Below, one piece after another: positions 18,570 to 26,219 of a stretch of 64,000 bases of DNA (its first letter is position 1; the number at the start of each line of letters is the position of its first letter). A program made the position numbers and the translations under genes. Location: positions 5,025,001 to 5,089,000 of the forward strand of contig NZ_CP017174.1 in NCBI RefSeq assembly GCF_006402735.1. The letters run 5' to 3'. The notes below the pieces were generated by a model. That model had not been told where the DNA came from. It did no database searches and worked only from the letters and a program-made list of their open reading frames with translations. The stretch is from Myxococcus xanthus (GTDB lineage Bacteria; Myxococcota; Myxococcia; Myxococcales; Myxococcaceae).

Positions 18570-18955
18570 GCTGCCCAGGCCGCCCTCCCATCAGGGCGCG
18601 GCAAGAGCCTGAGTTGGGCCTGTGGGTTGTCTTGAGCGCCTCAACACCACTCCGCCTGGGGTGGCCCTCGCGCCGGGGCTGGCCTCGCACCTGCAGTGGC
18701 CAGGCCCAGGTGCTTCAGAATCGCGCGCACCCCTCGTGCTCCCTTCACGTACGCCAACACCCGGCGCCTGCCTCCACACCTCACGCAGCCGAACACGTCG
18801 AAGTCGCACGTCCTCCTCAGCAACTCGGCCCAGTCCACTCGCGGCGGCCTCTGCTTCATCCGCTCCGTTCTGGCCGCGGCCTCCTTCCCCGCTCTCGCCT
18901 CCTCCTCACCTGTTTGGGGGAACAGAAATGGCCGCAGTTTGGCGCCTGGAGCGGC
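18570..18955 (-). mobile_element. Repeat copy B: IS91-family transposase 3' end
   Basis: Longest copy of the dispersed repeat; the shared 16-mer is at 18655-18670. On the minus strand the frame ending at 18641 reads RVDWAELLRRTCDFDVFGC and then VRCGGRRRVLAYV...VRAILKHLGL...APARGPPQ, the C-terminal segment of IS91-type (Y2, rolling-circle) transposases with its CxxC zinc pair. Upstream (to ~18955) the frame degenerates (Lys/Arg/Glu-rich), and no catalytic tyrosines or HUH motif are present, so it is a relic. It precedes the LysR-pirin pair. Confidence 0.65.
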
Positions 18956-19075
18956 GGAGGCCATCTCCCGCGAGATGCTCCGGGGCGCCCTCCCGGAGAG
19001 CACCGCCGCCGCGACGATGGCCACACCCATCGCCTCCTGGCTGTCCTCGAAGAAGTAGCGCGAGGACGCGCGCGT

Positions 19076-19099
19076 GCATCATCGCCGTCGATGTGATGC
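19076..19099 (+). promoter_or_regulatory. Palindrome upstream of lysR, candidate operator
   Basis: Inverted half-sites gcatca (19076-19081) and tgatgc (19094-19099) lie just before the GTG start of the LysR gene. The same half-site, in tighter palindrome, recurs at 20041-20057 before the pirin gene. LysR regulators typically bind interrupted palindromes near their own promoter, so both may be operators. Confidence 0.4.
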
Positions 19100-19108
19100 A
19101 GTCGCGCG

Positions 19109-20044
19109 GTGCTCGAAAGCGTCACCATCGACCAGCTCCGCACGCTCCGCGCGGTGGCCGAGGAGGGCAGCTTCTCCGCGGCGGCCCGGAAGCTCGGCCA
19201 GGGGCAGCCCGCCGTCAGTCAGGCCATGCAGCGGCTGGAGAAGCAGCTCGGCCTGCGGCTCTTCGACCGGAGCGGGCGCGTCCCGCGTCTGACGGCGAAG
19301 GGAGAAGCCGTCGTCGCGGCGGCGCAGCGACTCCACGAGGACATCGCCTCGTTCCAGGCGGTGGTGGGCCGGCTCAAGAGCGGCGAGGAGACGAAGCTGT
19401 CGCTGGTGGTGGACGCCATGTTCCCCACCGCCGCACTGCTGGACTTCGTGCGGGAGCTGGCGCGCACGCACCCGGGTGTGGAGCTGGCGCTGGAGGTGGA
19501 GCTGCTGTCCGCGGTGACTGAGCGCGTGCGCGAGCGCCGCGCGACGCTGGGCATCGCCGGCGCGGACCTGGACCTCACCGGCCTGGAGCAGCGCCCCATC
19601 GCGCTCCTCAAGATGATTCCCGTCGCCGCGCCCTCGCATCCGCTCGCGGCGGTGAAGGGCGTCCTCACGGAGGCGCACCTCGCCTCCGCCATCCAAATCG
19701 TCCTGAGCGAGCGGCTGCCGGAGGGCAAGACGGGCACGGCGGACCGGGGCGTCATCGGCTCGCGACTCTGGCGAGTCGCAGACCTGATGACCAAGCACTC
19801 GCTCCTCGTCGGCGGCGTCGGCTGGGGCCACGAGCCCGAGCACCTCGTCCGCAACGACCTCGCCGCCGGACGGCTGGTGGCGCTGCGACTGGCGGCCTGG
19901 GAGGGAGGGCCCCCACCCCAGCGCCCGCTCGCCCTGGTGCGCCGCAAGGGCACGCCGCTGGGCCCGGTGGCGACGTGGGCCTCGAACCGGCTCACCTCGC
20001 TGTGCCAGCTCGCGCTCGGGGGCGCGGACCATCACACGACGTGA
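19109..20044 (+). CDS. LysR-family transcriptional regulator
   Basis: 311 residues. N-terminal winged HTH in the LysR pattern: LRTLRAVAEEGSFSAAARKL, then QPAVSQAMQRLEKQLGLRLF and DRSG, residues 8-60; the rest is the two-lobed effector-binding domain (SLVVDAMFP near 90, the hinge around residues 160-170 and 265). GTG 19109 gives the normal 6-8 residues before the HTH. The pirin gene follows 60 bp downstream on the same strand, so it is the likely target or operon partner; shared palindromes at 19076 and 20041 support regulation of both. Effector unknown. Confidence 0.9.
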   Translation: MLESVTIDQLRTLRAVAEEGSFSAAARKLGQGQPAVSQAMQRLEKQLGLRLFDRSGRVPRLTAKGEAVVAAAQRLHEDIASFQAVVGRLKSGEETKLSLVVDAMFPTAALLDFVRELARTHPGVELALEVELLSAVTERVRERRATLGIAGADLDLTGLEQRPIALLKMIPVAAPSHPLAAVKGVLTEAHLASAIQIVLSERLPEGKTGTADRGVIGSRLWRVADLMTKHSLLVGGVGWGHEPEHLVRNDLAAGRLVALRLAAWEGGPPPQRPLALVRRKGTPLGPVATWASNRLTSLCQLALGGADHHTT

Positions 20045-20057
20045 TGAAAAGCATCAC
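20041..20057 (+). promoter_or_regulatory. Palindrome between lysR and pirin, candidate LysR site
   Basis: gtgatg-aaaag-catcac, a 6-bp perfect inverted repeat with 5-bp spacer overlapping the lysR stop codon, 48 bp before the pirin ATG. Same half-site as the palindrome at 19076-19099. A promoter-like tta gat block follows at 20091, with poor -35 spacing. Confidence 0.45.
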
Positions 20058-20104
20058 GACCTGGAGCGATTTACAGACGGGGCTCGGCTCTTAGATTTGG
20101 AGGC

Positions 20105-21043
20105 ATGAGCACCACGACCCAAGTCAGCGTTCCCACTTCTCCTCGAGCCACTTCCCGCCCCCGCACCCTGGAGAGTGTCCATGGTGGCGGCGAGCTGCAC
20201 TGGGTGGGTGACGGCTTCCGCGTCCACACCCTCGTGCCGAGCGGCGGCCTGCGCCAGGAGCGGACCAGTCCGTTCCTGCTGCTCGACTACCATCCGCCCC
20301 ATGACTACCCCGCGCTGGCGAAGGGCCAGCGGGGCGTCGGCTGGCATCCGCACCGTGGCTTCGAGACGGTGACGCTCGCATTCGAAGGTCACGTCGCGCA
20401 CCGCGACAACGCGGGCCACTCCGGAGTCATCAGTCCCGGGGACGTGCAGTGGATGACGGCGGCGTCCGGCATCCTCCACGAGGAGTACCACGAGCACGAC
20501 TTCTCCCGGCGCGGGGGCACGTTCCACATGCTCCAGCTCTGGGTGAACCTGCCTCGCCAGCACAAGATGTCCGCTCCGGGCTACCAGCCCATCACGAAGG
20601 AGCAGATTCCGGTGGTCCCCGTTCAAGGAGGCGGGGAGGCCACGGAGCACAGCCGGGTGCGCATCATCGCCGGGAGCTACGGTGACGCGAAGGGTCCCGC
20701 CAGGACCTTCACGCCCATCTCCATGCTCGACGTGAAGGTGCGCGCGGGCGAGGACTTCAACCTGTCGCTGCCCTCGAACCACAACGCCCTGGTGCTCGTC
20801 GCCAACGGCCGCGTGACGGTGGACGCGGAGAGCATCCGGAGCGGTGAGCTCGCGGTGTTCGCCAACGACGGGGAGACCCTCTCCCTCCGGGCCGGCGAGG
20901 ACACGCACTTCATCGTCCTCGCGGGCGAGCCCATCCACGAGCCCATCGCCCATACCGGGCCGTTCGTGATGAACAACCACCGGGAGATCATCCAGGCCAT
21001 CGACGACTTCGAGTCGGGCGCCTTCGGTGGGATTCCTGAGTAA
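20105..21043 (+). CDS. Pirin family protein
   Basis: 312 residues, two cupin domains. The N-terminal cupin has the pirin metal motif HPHRGFETVTLAFEG near residue 81 (His-His, and Glu in FETVT) with GDVQWMTAASGILHEE near 116; the following QLWVNLP near 145 is the family signature, and the C-terminal cupin carries NHNALVLVANG. Pirins bind Fe(II)/Fe(III); some are quercetin 2,3-dioxygenases, others redox-sensing regulators, and the two cannot be told apart by sequence. Cytosolic, no signal. ATG 20105 has TTGGAGG six bases upstream. Paired with the LysR gene. Confidence 0.9.
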   Translation: MSTTTQVSVPTSPRATSRPRTLESVHGGGELHWVGDGFRVHTLVPSGGLRQERTSPFLLLDYHPPHDYPALAKGQRGVGWHPHRGFETVTLAFEGHVAHRDNAGHSGVISPGDVQWMTAASGILHEEYHEHDFSRRGGTFHMLQLWVNLPRQHKMSAPGYQPITKEQIPVVPVQGGGEATEHSRVRIIAGSYGDAKGPARTFTPISMLDVKVRAGEDFNLSLPSNHNALVLVANGRVTVDAESIRSGELAVFANDGETLSLRAGEDTHFIVLAGEPIHEPIAHTGPFVMNNHREIIQAIDDFESGAFGGIPE

Positions 21044-21110
21044 CGGGGCGCGCGGCGGCTGACGGCGCGCAAGGAGTTCTGGCGCCTCCGGGACACACCG
21101 TCCCGGGGGC

Positions 21111-21183
21111 GTCAACGGCAGGGGCCGCCGGCCTGGTGGCTATCTTGCGCCTCAACACCACGCGGCCTGGGGTGGCCCTCGCG
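21111..21183 (+). repeat. Dispersed repeat copy C (short)
   Basis: Carries ggcaggggccgccggcctgg...gcgcctcaacaccacgcgg and the shared 16-mer cctggggtggccctcg at 21166-21181. Truncated compared with copies B, D, E. It is followed by a hairpin at 21194-21217 and the kinase gene. Confidence 0.65.
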
Positions 21184-21193
21184 CATGCCCGCG

Positions 21194-21217
21194 CCCCGAG
21201 GGACGCGATCCTCGGGG
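21194..21217. other. Perfect 8-bp hairpin at the edge of repeat C
   Basis: ccccgagg (21194-21201) and cctcgggg (21210-21217) with 8-nt loop, between repeat C and the kinase gene. Could be a terminator of the pirin transcript or part of a mobile-element end. Confidence 0.4.
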
Positions 21218-21234
21218 ATGCGGTATGAGCAGGC

Positions 21235-21771
21235 ATGCGCATCGCCGTGACGGGTTCACACCGGGTGGGCAAGTCGACGCTGATTGACTTGCTCGGAGAA
21301 GAGCTCGAGGGGTACCGGCTCGCGGAAGAGCCGTACCTCCTCCTCGAGGAAGAGGGTTACGAGTTCGCGTCTCCCCCCTCCCTGGAGGACTTCATCGAAC
21401 AGCTCCGGTTCTCGGCCGAGCTGCTTCAAGCCGAGAAAGACTCACGCGACATCCTGTTCGACCGCTGCCCTGTCGACTTCCTGGGTTATCTCCAGGCGCA
21501 TGAGGACGCGGAGGCGTTCGACCTGGAGGAATGGCATCCCCGGGTCCGCTCCGCCATCCAGACGCTCGACCTCATCGTCTTCGTGCCCATCGAGGCACCG
21601 GATCGCATCCGGCTCCGGGCCCGTGAAGACATCCACATGAGGACCGCGGTAGACGAGACGCTGTCCAGGGTGCTGCTCGACGACCCGTACGAGCTGGGCG
21701 TGGAGGTGCTCACCGTCCACGGCACGGCGGACGCGCGGGTGAAACAGGTCCTTGCACGGGCAATCCGCTGA
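21235..21771 (+). CDS. Small P-loop ATPase / nucleoside-kinase-like protein
   Basis: 178 residues. Walker A GSHRVGKST at residues 7-15, a DR(C)P motif near residue 78 (ILFDRCPVDFLGY), hydrophobic Walker-B-like strand DLIVFVPIE near 118-126, and a lid region with RIRLRAREDIH near 131. This is the layout of AAA_28/NadR-kinase-like small kinases that phosphorylate nucleosides or related molecules. Substrate unknown. ATG 21235 without strong SD; an overlapping ATG at 21225 is out of frame. The gene is flanked by repeat copy C upstream and a strong terminator downstream, so it looks like a self-contained cargo gene. Confidence 0.8.
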   Translation: MRIAVTGSHRVGKSTLIDLLGEELEGYRLAEEPYLLLEEEGYEFASPPSLEDFIEQLRFSAELLQAEKDSRDILFDRCPVDFLGYLQAHEDAEAFDLEEWHPRVRSAIQTLDLIVFVPIEAPDRIRLRAREDIHMRTAVDETLSRVLLDDPYELGVEVLTVHGTADARVKQVLARAIR

Positions 21772-21835
21772 CCGGGAGGCGTTTGACGAACGGCCCGCAG
21801 GCTCGGCCCCCCGTCCCCTTGCCCCGCTCAGGCAA

Positions 21836-21870
21836 GGCTCCAGACGCGAACCCTTCTCGCGTCTGGAGCC
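21836..21870. terminator. Strong hairpin terminator, 14-bp stem
   Basis: ggctccagacgcga (21836-21849) and its exact complement (21857-21870), 7-nt loop. Lies between the kinase gene and the convergent end of a DNRLRE gene fragment; it probably served both. Confidence 0.8.
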
Positions 21871-21880
21871 CGCCCGTGAA

Positions 21881-22115
21881 TCACGGCGTGTACGTCACTT
21901 CGAGCTGCGGGCGCTTGGAGGCGTCCTCGGCCTCGCGTGAATGGTAATAGCTGATGTACCCACTGCTGGAGATGCGCAGGGAGATGCGTCGTTCTGTCGC
22001 ATCCGATGCCCCCAACGGCGCACCGGAGACGTCCGGCTGGTTGTGGAAGGGCATGCTGTATTCATCCCAGGCATTGTCTTGCACGAGGTGCGTGTAGGTG
22101 TTGCCCCAGGTACTC
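21881..22115 (-). pseudogene. DNRLRE-domain protein, 3' fragment
   Basis: About 77 codons on the minus strand ending with TGA at 21881: NAWDEYSMPFHNQPDVSGAP near the start and ISYYHSREAEDASKRPQLEV then TYTP at the end. This is the C-terminal part of a DNRLRE (disaggregatase-related, CBM-like) domain, whose usual end is 'YxSREA....PxLxVxY'. The frame upstream (beyond ~22115) is the antisense of another gene, so the fragment was cut at a junction near 22115. Its terminator is still present. Confidence 0.65.
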
Positions 22116-22117
22116 AG

Positions 22118-22804
22118 TACTGGGAATTCAACTACACGACCAACTGGATCCACCCCCTCTACGAGCTGCCCTTCACCGGCGGCTTCCCCGACCAATCGGC
22201 GACGGACCCGGCGAACACGTATCAGGAAGGCAAGATCGGCCGGAAGGCATCGATCGTTCCGGGCAATCGGATCGGCCTCAACAAGGACCCGCAGCGGACC
22301 ATCGAGTTCGGCGACAACCCGTCCCTCCCGCGCGATCCGGATCGCTTCGACACAGAGGAAGACTCTCAGCGCAAGTTCCGCCAGCGCTTCATTCCGAGCG
22401 GCGTCGCGCGGGAGGTGTTCCTGAACGTGTTCCAGCGACTCGACTCCTTCCAACCGGGTGTGACCAACCTCGAGCAGCGGCTCGTGGCGGCCTACAAGGC
22501 GGCGATCACCGTCGCGGACACGAATGGTGACGGCATCATCCAGGCGGCCGAGGGCGACATCGACACCTGCAGCGCAAAGTGCTTCCCTGCGACGCCGAGC
22601 GACGAGTGCACGGACAGTGACAGCTCGTGCCTCTACCTTCCGGCCACGACCTACAACCGCTTCGCGGTGACCCGGGAGATCAACGACGGATACCTCGCGC
22701 CGCGCTTCGCTCCGAGCCAGCGTGGGTGGGTGCTCTCCGGCAACAGGGTCGAAGTCTCCCCGGCAGTGCCGGCCTCCGCAGGCCGCGACAGCGACGACCG
22801 CTGA
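22118..22804 (+). pseudogene. Unrecognised protein, 5'-truncated fragment
   Basis: About 228 codons open on the plus strand from the junction at ~22115, reading YWEFNYTTNWIHPLYELPFT, a long hydrophilic body, ADTNGDGIIQAAEGD (an EF-hand/dockerin-like DxNxDG loop), four nearby cysteines (DTCSAKC, DECTDSDSSC) and a polar C-terminus. Codon usage is coding-like. There is no start codon or SD at the 5' side, so it seems a C-terminal part of a secreted, calcium-binding-type protein. Family not recognised. Confidence 0.5.
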
Positions 22805-22884
22805 CCAAGGAGCCCACCGGCGTGGACCGAGCGCCGCCTCGCCCACGCCGGCCTGGGCACGCGCACGTCTCGCCACCGGTCGCC

Positions 22885-23320
22885 AGCCTTGGCGTGGATC
22901 GCGTGATCCTCGTCAACGCCGCACGGGTGGAGAAGAGCTACTTCGATTCCAAGGTCATGGCCGACGAATTCGTGCATGAGCTCCTGGTCCTCGGGCTCAA
23001 GCAGGCGCGCGACACGGTACTGCCGGAGATCCTGGTGCGCTCGCGCTTCCGACCATTCGTCGAAGACGAGCTCGATGCGCTCTGTTCGGACAGCCCGGTG
23101 CGCCTCATCCCCCACCCTCCGGCCAGCACGCCGGTGGAAGCACTCGCTCCCCTCCCAGCGGAAAACGCGGTCTTGGCCATCGGGCCGGAGGGCGGCTGGG
23201 TTCCCTTTGAAGTTGAACTCATCCAGGCCCGAGGCTTCACTCCCTTCAGCCTCGGCCCCCGGATCCTGCGAGTCGAAGTCGCCGTGCCCCTGTTGCTGGG
23301 ACAGCTCGCGCTCCTGATTC
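22885..23320 (+). pseudogene. rsmE-like 16S rRNA methyltransferase fragment
   Basis: Reads SLGVDRVILVNAARVEKSYF, ...LGLKQARDTVLPEIL, AIGPEGGWVPFEVELIQARG, FTPFSLGPRILRVEVAVPLL: the SPOUT methyltransferase domain of the RsmE family (m3U1498 of 16S rRNA), with the SAM-binding GPEGG and LGPRILRxExA motifs intact. The N-terminal PUA domain (about 70 residues) is missing, and upstream sequence is unrelated. The frame continues past the domain to 23469 with unrelated residues. A full rsmE elsewhere in the genome would be expected. Confidence 0.65.
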
Positions 23321-23424
23321 ACGCCTCGGCTGATGTGGTCGCGTTCCGGAGAGAGCCGAACAGCTTGAGTACCGCCTGGGGCCGCACCCACGGCCCACGA
23401 CGAATTCATCCGGGCCGTGAATCA

Positions 23425-23454
23425 GAGCCGCGCCGCTACTTCGCGGCGCGGCTC
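23425..23454. terminator. 12-bp hairpin at SDR 3' end
   Basis: gagccgcgccgc (23425-23436) with exact complement 23443-23454, 6-nt loop. It overlaps the last codons and stop of the minus-strand SDR gene and also ends the plus-strand relic. Confidence 0.65.
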
Positions 23455-24242
23455 AGCATGTCCCAGTAGCTGTGCAGGCCACGGATGTGGTTTCCACCAT
23501 CGACGGAGATGGTCTCCCCGGTGATCCACGCCGCGTCCTCGCCGCACAGGAAGGAGACCACGCCCGCGACATCCGACGGCATTCCACACGGCTTGCCCAG
23601 CGGCGTGCGAGCCAGGAACTCATGACCCATGACCTCGATGAGTCCGACACTCTCCGCCAGCGGTGTCTGGATGGCTCCAGGGGCCACCACATTCACCCGG
23701 ATTCCATGCCGCCCGAGCTCCGACGCGGCGACCTTCGAGAGGTTCGCCAGTCCCGCCTTCGACGCGCAGTAGTGCGACAACCCATCCGTCACCGCGAGCT
23801 GGTTCAGGGAGGAGATGTTGACCACCACGCCGGGCTTCTTGGCCTGCACGAGCGCCCGCGCGAAGGCCTTCATGAACAGGAAGGGCCCCTTCAGGTTGAT
23901 GGCCATCACCTGGTCGAAGTCCTCGTCCGGCAGGTCGAGCAGCGGCGCCAGCGTGGCGGTCCCCGCGTTGTTCACCAGAATTCCTGGCAGGCCCAGCTCG
24001 CGCGTGGCGACCTCGAGACTCCGGGCGACATCCTCCGGCCGGCGGACGTCACCCGTGAAAGGCACGGCGCGCGCATTCCCGTCGAACATGCGGTTGAGGT
24101 CCCTGGCGGTCTCCTCCACCTTCGCCTGAGTCCGGCCAAAGACAAGCACGTTGGCCCCATCCCGCATCAGTCGCTCGGCGATTCCCCGCCCGATGCCCTG
24201 TGCAGCTCCCGTCACGATGGCACTGTTTGATATGAGATTCAC
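23436..24242 (-). CDS. Short-chain dehydrogenase/reductase (SDR)
   Basis: 268 residues from the GTG at 24242. Classical SDR signatures: TGAAQGIG (cofactor loop, residues 11-18), NNAGT near 92, the catalytic Ser in VNISSLNQ near 142, YCASK near 158 (Tyr and Lys of the active site), and the C-terminal ISVDGGNHI. The arginine following the second strand (FGRTQ) suggests NADP(H) preference, by family rule. Oxidises or reduces an alcohol/ketone; substrate unknown. GTG 24242 has AGGAGG four bases upstream; the ATG at 24269 would add nine residues. Preceded upstream by ~230 bp with no gene. Confidence 0.9.
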   Translation of the reverse strand: MNLISNSAIVTGAAQGIGRGIAERLMRDGANVLVFGRTQAKVEETARDLNRMFDGNARAVPFTGDVRRPEDVARSLEVATRELGLPGILVNNAGTATLAPLLDLPDEDFDQVMAINLKGPFLFMKAFARALVQAKKPGVVVNISSLNQLAVTDGLSHYCASKAGLANLSKVAASELGRHGIRVNVVAPGAIQTPLAESVGLIEVMGHEFLARTPLGKPCGMPSDVAGVVSFLCGEDAAWITGETISVDGGNHIRGLHSYWDMLSRAAK

Positions 24243-24478
24243 GCTGCCTCCTGGCTGCTGGTGAGTCACACGGGATGATGGCAGCCAGGAACTCTTCGTC
24301 CATTTCAGGGAAATCGTCCTCGGCTGCCGTGGCAGACACCCGCATCGCCATCGTCAGGGAACACCGCTCACGGCCACGCACGAAACTTTTCCACGAAGAG
24401 GGCCGCTCTTGTTACCCCGCTTCCCGCCAGGGAGTCTGAATAACCTCCCAGCGGCCCCCCCTGCGGCTGGGCTTGCCC

Positions 24479-24712
24479 ACGGCATGTGCGAGGTTGGCCC
24501 CGGCACGAGGGCCACCCCAGGCCGCGTGGTGTTGAGGCTCAAGAGGCGCCAAGAGGTCCTGGCCCCTGCTACGCACCTGATGGGAGCGCGCTCTGGGCAG
24601 GCCTGTACCCCAAGGGGGCTCAAGCCGCCTTCCACCACACGGGAGCATCACTCGGGCGGCCCCGTCAGCGGCCCTCCTCGGCCCCTCTGCACCCTCCCCC
24701 ACCAACAGGGCC
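24479..24712 (-). repeat. Dispersed repeat copy D, inverted relative to E
   Basis: Runs antiparallel to copies A, B, C, E: the complement of the shared 16-mer is at 24506-24521. D and E match over about 230 bp, from gggcttgcccacggc at the outer end through ctgatgggagcgcg to gccccgtcagcggccctcct at the inner end. Together they form an imperfect inverted pair with a truncated gene between them. Confidence 0.7.
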
Positions 24713-24728
24713 CCCATCCCTCTTATGC

Positions 24729-24751
24729 GTGGCGGGGACATCTCCCGCCAC
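24729..24751 (-). terminator. Hairpin terminator of the boxed gene
   Basis: gtggcggg (24729-24736) and cccgccac (24744-24751), 7-nt loop, 11 bp beyond the stop of the minus-strand gene. It lies at the inner edge of repeat D. Confidence 0.5.
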
Positions 24752-24762
24752 AGGGGAAGTAC

Positions 24763-25545
24763 TCAAGGGGAAGGCTGCAGCGCCTTGCGCTCCTTCGCGC
24801 AGACCAGGACCAGCGCCAGCATGCTCATGCTGGCGCCGCCGATGTCGAACTTCTGCTCCTTGAAGTCGGGGTACCGATTCTCGAGGATGCGCCCCTCCGC
24901 GATGCAGTCGTTGAGCTGCGCGAGCGCCTCGCTCTTGCGCCCCTTGGAGAGGTGGGCCTTCGCCGCGTCGTAGGCCTTCCGCTGGCCCTCCTGGAACCGG
25001 AGCTCCACGTCGACCCGCTTCAGGGGCGCCTGCAGGGCCTCGGCCTTCTGGGCGCACTGGGGCATCACGTCCTGGGGCCGGGTGGGGCTCCCGTCCACGA
25101 GCACGTCGACCGCCGCGAGGCTGGCGTTCTCCTTCACCATCCGGGCGCCCTCGTCCTGGCATGCCTTGAGCTTCTCCGCGGCGCTCGCGTACAAGGCCCT
25201 GCGCTTGCGCAGGTCCGAGGAGGACGCGGCGGATGCCGCTGCCTTGCACTCCTTGGCGTACAGAGCGTAGTCACGGTCCTTCTTGACGAAGGCGGCACCG
25301 GCCTCCAGCACCACGCCAATCTGCTTGACCGCGTTCTCCGCGGCCTGGAGCTGCGCCTCCGACGGCGTCTCCTTCTGGACCTGGGTGACCAGCGCCACCG
25401 CGTTCTTCCGGGCCTCGTCCACCTTCGCGCGCTGCTGCTGCAGGTCGACCTCGTACCGGCGCCGTTCCATCGTCACCCGCCCGTCCTTGAGCAGCTGTCG
25501 CGCCTCCGCGGCGGCCGGGCTGATGGACGTATAGGCGGGATAGAG
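24763..25545 (-). CDS. Hypothetical helical protein, 5' end lost to repeat E
   Basis: About 260 codons, stop at 24763. Composition is Ala/Lys/Glu/Arg-rich and helical (EARQLLKDGRVTMERRR, then YEVDLQQQRAKVDEARKN), with heptad-like stretches and TPR-like segments (HLSKGRKSEALAQLNDCIAE). No domain name assigned. The frame reads PAYTSISPAAAEAR directly after the repeat, as if a signal peptide (perhaps a lipobox before the PAY) has been replaced; the first in-frame Met is at 25470 with no SD. So the protein is probably 5'-truncated and may not be expressed. Terminator at 24729 is intact. Confidence 0.5.
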   Translation of the reverse strand, partial: LYPAYTSISPAAAEARQLLKDGRVTMERRRYEVDLQQQRAKVDEARKNAVALVTQVQKETPSEAQLQAAENAVKQIGVVLEAGAAFVKKDRDYALYAKECKAAASAASSSDLRKRRALYASAAEKLKACQDEGARMVKENASLAAVDVLVDGSPTRPQDVMPQCAQKAEALQAPLKRVDVELRFQEGQRKAYDAAKAHLSKGRKSEALAQLNDCIAEGRILENRYPDFKEQKFDIGGASMSMLALVLVCAKERKALQPSP

Positions 25546-25547
25546 GC

Positions 25548-25895
25548 CCTGTTGAGGGTGAGGGCTGGAGCGGAGGGGCCGAGGAGGGCCGCTGACGGGG
25601 CCTCCCGAGCGATGCTCCCGGCTGGTGGACAGAACGCTTGCCCCCCCCTTGGGGTACATGCCTGTCCAGACCGCGCTCCCATCAGGTGCGTGGCAGGGGC
25701 CGCCGGCCCGGTGGCTGTCTTGCGCCTCAACACCACGCGGCCTGGGGTGGCCCTCGTGCCGGGGCCAACCTCGCACAGGCCGTGGGCAAGCCCAGGTGCT
25801 CCAGAATCGCCCGCACCCCGGGGGCCCACTTCACGTACGCCAAGACCCGCCGCCGGCCTCCACACCTCACGCAGCCGAACACGTCGACGTCCTCC
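25548..25895 (-). mobile_element. Repeat copy E: IS91-family transposase 3' end
   Basis: Carries the complete repeat (16-mer at 25741-25756). The minus-strand frame ending at 25727 reads DVDVFGCVRCGGRRRVLAYV, KWAPGVRAILEHLGL...APARGPPQ, the same IS91 transposase C-terminus as copy B. Homology stops near 25895, where in-frame folB sequence starts on the other strand. The outer part (25548-25793) is the partner of inverted copy D. Confidence 0.7.
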
Positions 25896-25898
25896 TGC

Positions 25899-26187
25899 AT
25901 CCGCCAGACCCTGGTGTTCGATCTGGAAATGGGCGTTGACAACCGCAAGCCCGCCGCCACCGACGACATCGCGCACACCCTCAACTACAAGGCCGTCTCC
26001 AAGCGACTGATCGAGTTCGTCGGCCAGTCTGACTTCGGTCTGGTGGAGACCCTGGCCGAGCGTTGCGCGGCCATCGTGCTGGAGGAGTTCGGCGTGCAGT
26101 GGCTGCGCCTGAAGCTGTCCAAGCCCGGCGCGGTACGTGGCGCGCGCGGTGGGGGTGCTCATCGAACGTAGCCGTCAAGACGGCTGA
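25899..26187 (+). pseudogene. folB: folB (dihydroneopterin aldolase) fragment, Xanthomonadaceae-type
   Basis: Reads IRQTLVFDLEMGVDNRKPAA, TDDIAHTLNYKAVSKRLIEF, DFGLVETLAERCAAIVLEEF, KLSKPGAVRGARG: a FolB sequence with the TLNY...E and LVETLAE...P.A..GA motifs, of the type seen in Xanthomonas, Stenotrophomonas and Lysobacter. About 22 N-terminal codons are missing, cut at repeat E. Near 26150 the frame breaks (cgcggtgggggtgctc lacks two bases against the expected GVGVLIERSR), after which the open frame stops at 26171; the original stop would be at 26185-26187. FolB makes 6-hydroxymethyl-dihydropterin in folate synthesis; this copy should be inactive. Confidence 0.8.
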
Positions 26188-26219
26188 CCGCACCCAAGCC
26201 AAGGAGGTATTACCTGCTC

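Noticed and set aside
18110-18604. Minus-strand frame of 164 codons upstream of repeat B
   Set aside because: No recognisable domain, partly covered by the repeat edge, start without SD. I list the stretch as non-coding.
24409-26010. Plus-strand frame of about 533 codons covering repeats D and E
   Set aside because: Runs across two repeat copies and antisense to the boxed gene; only the repeat text gives the appearance of a long protein.
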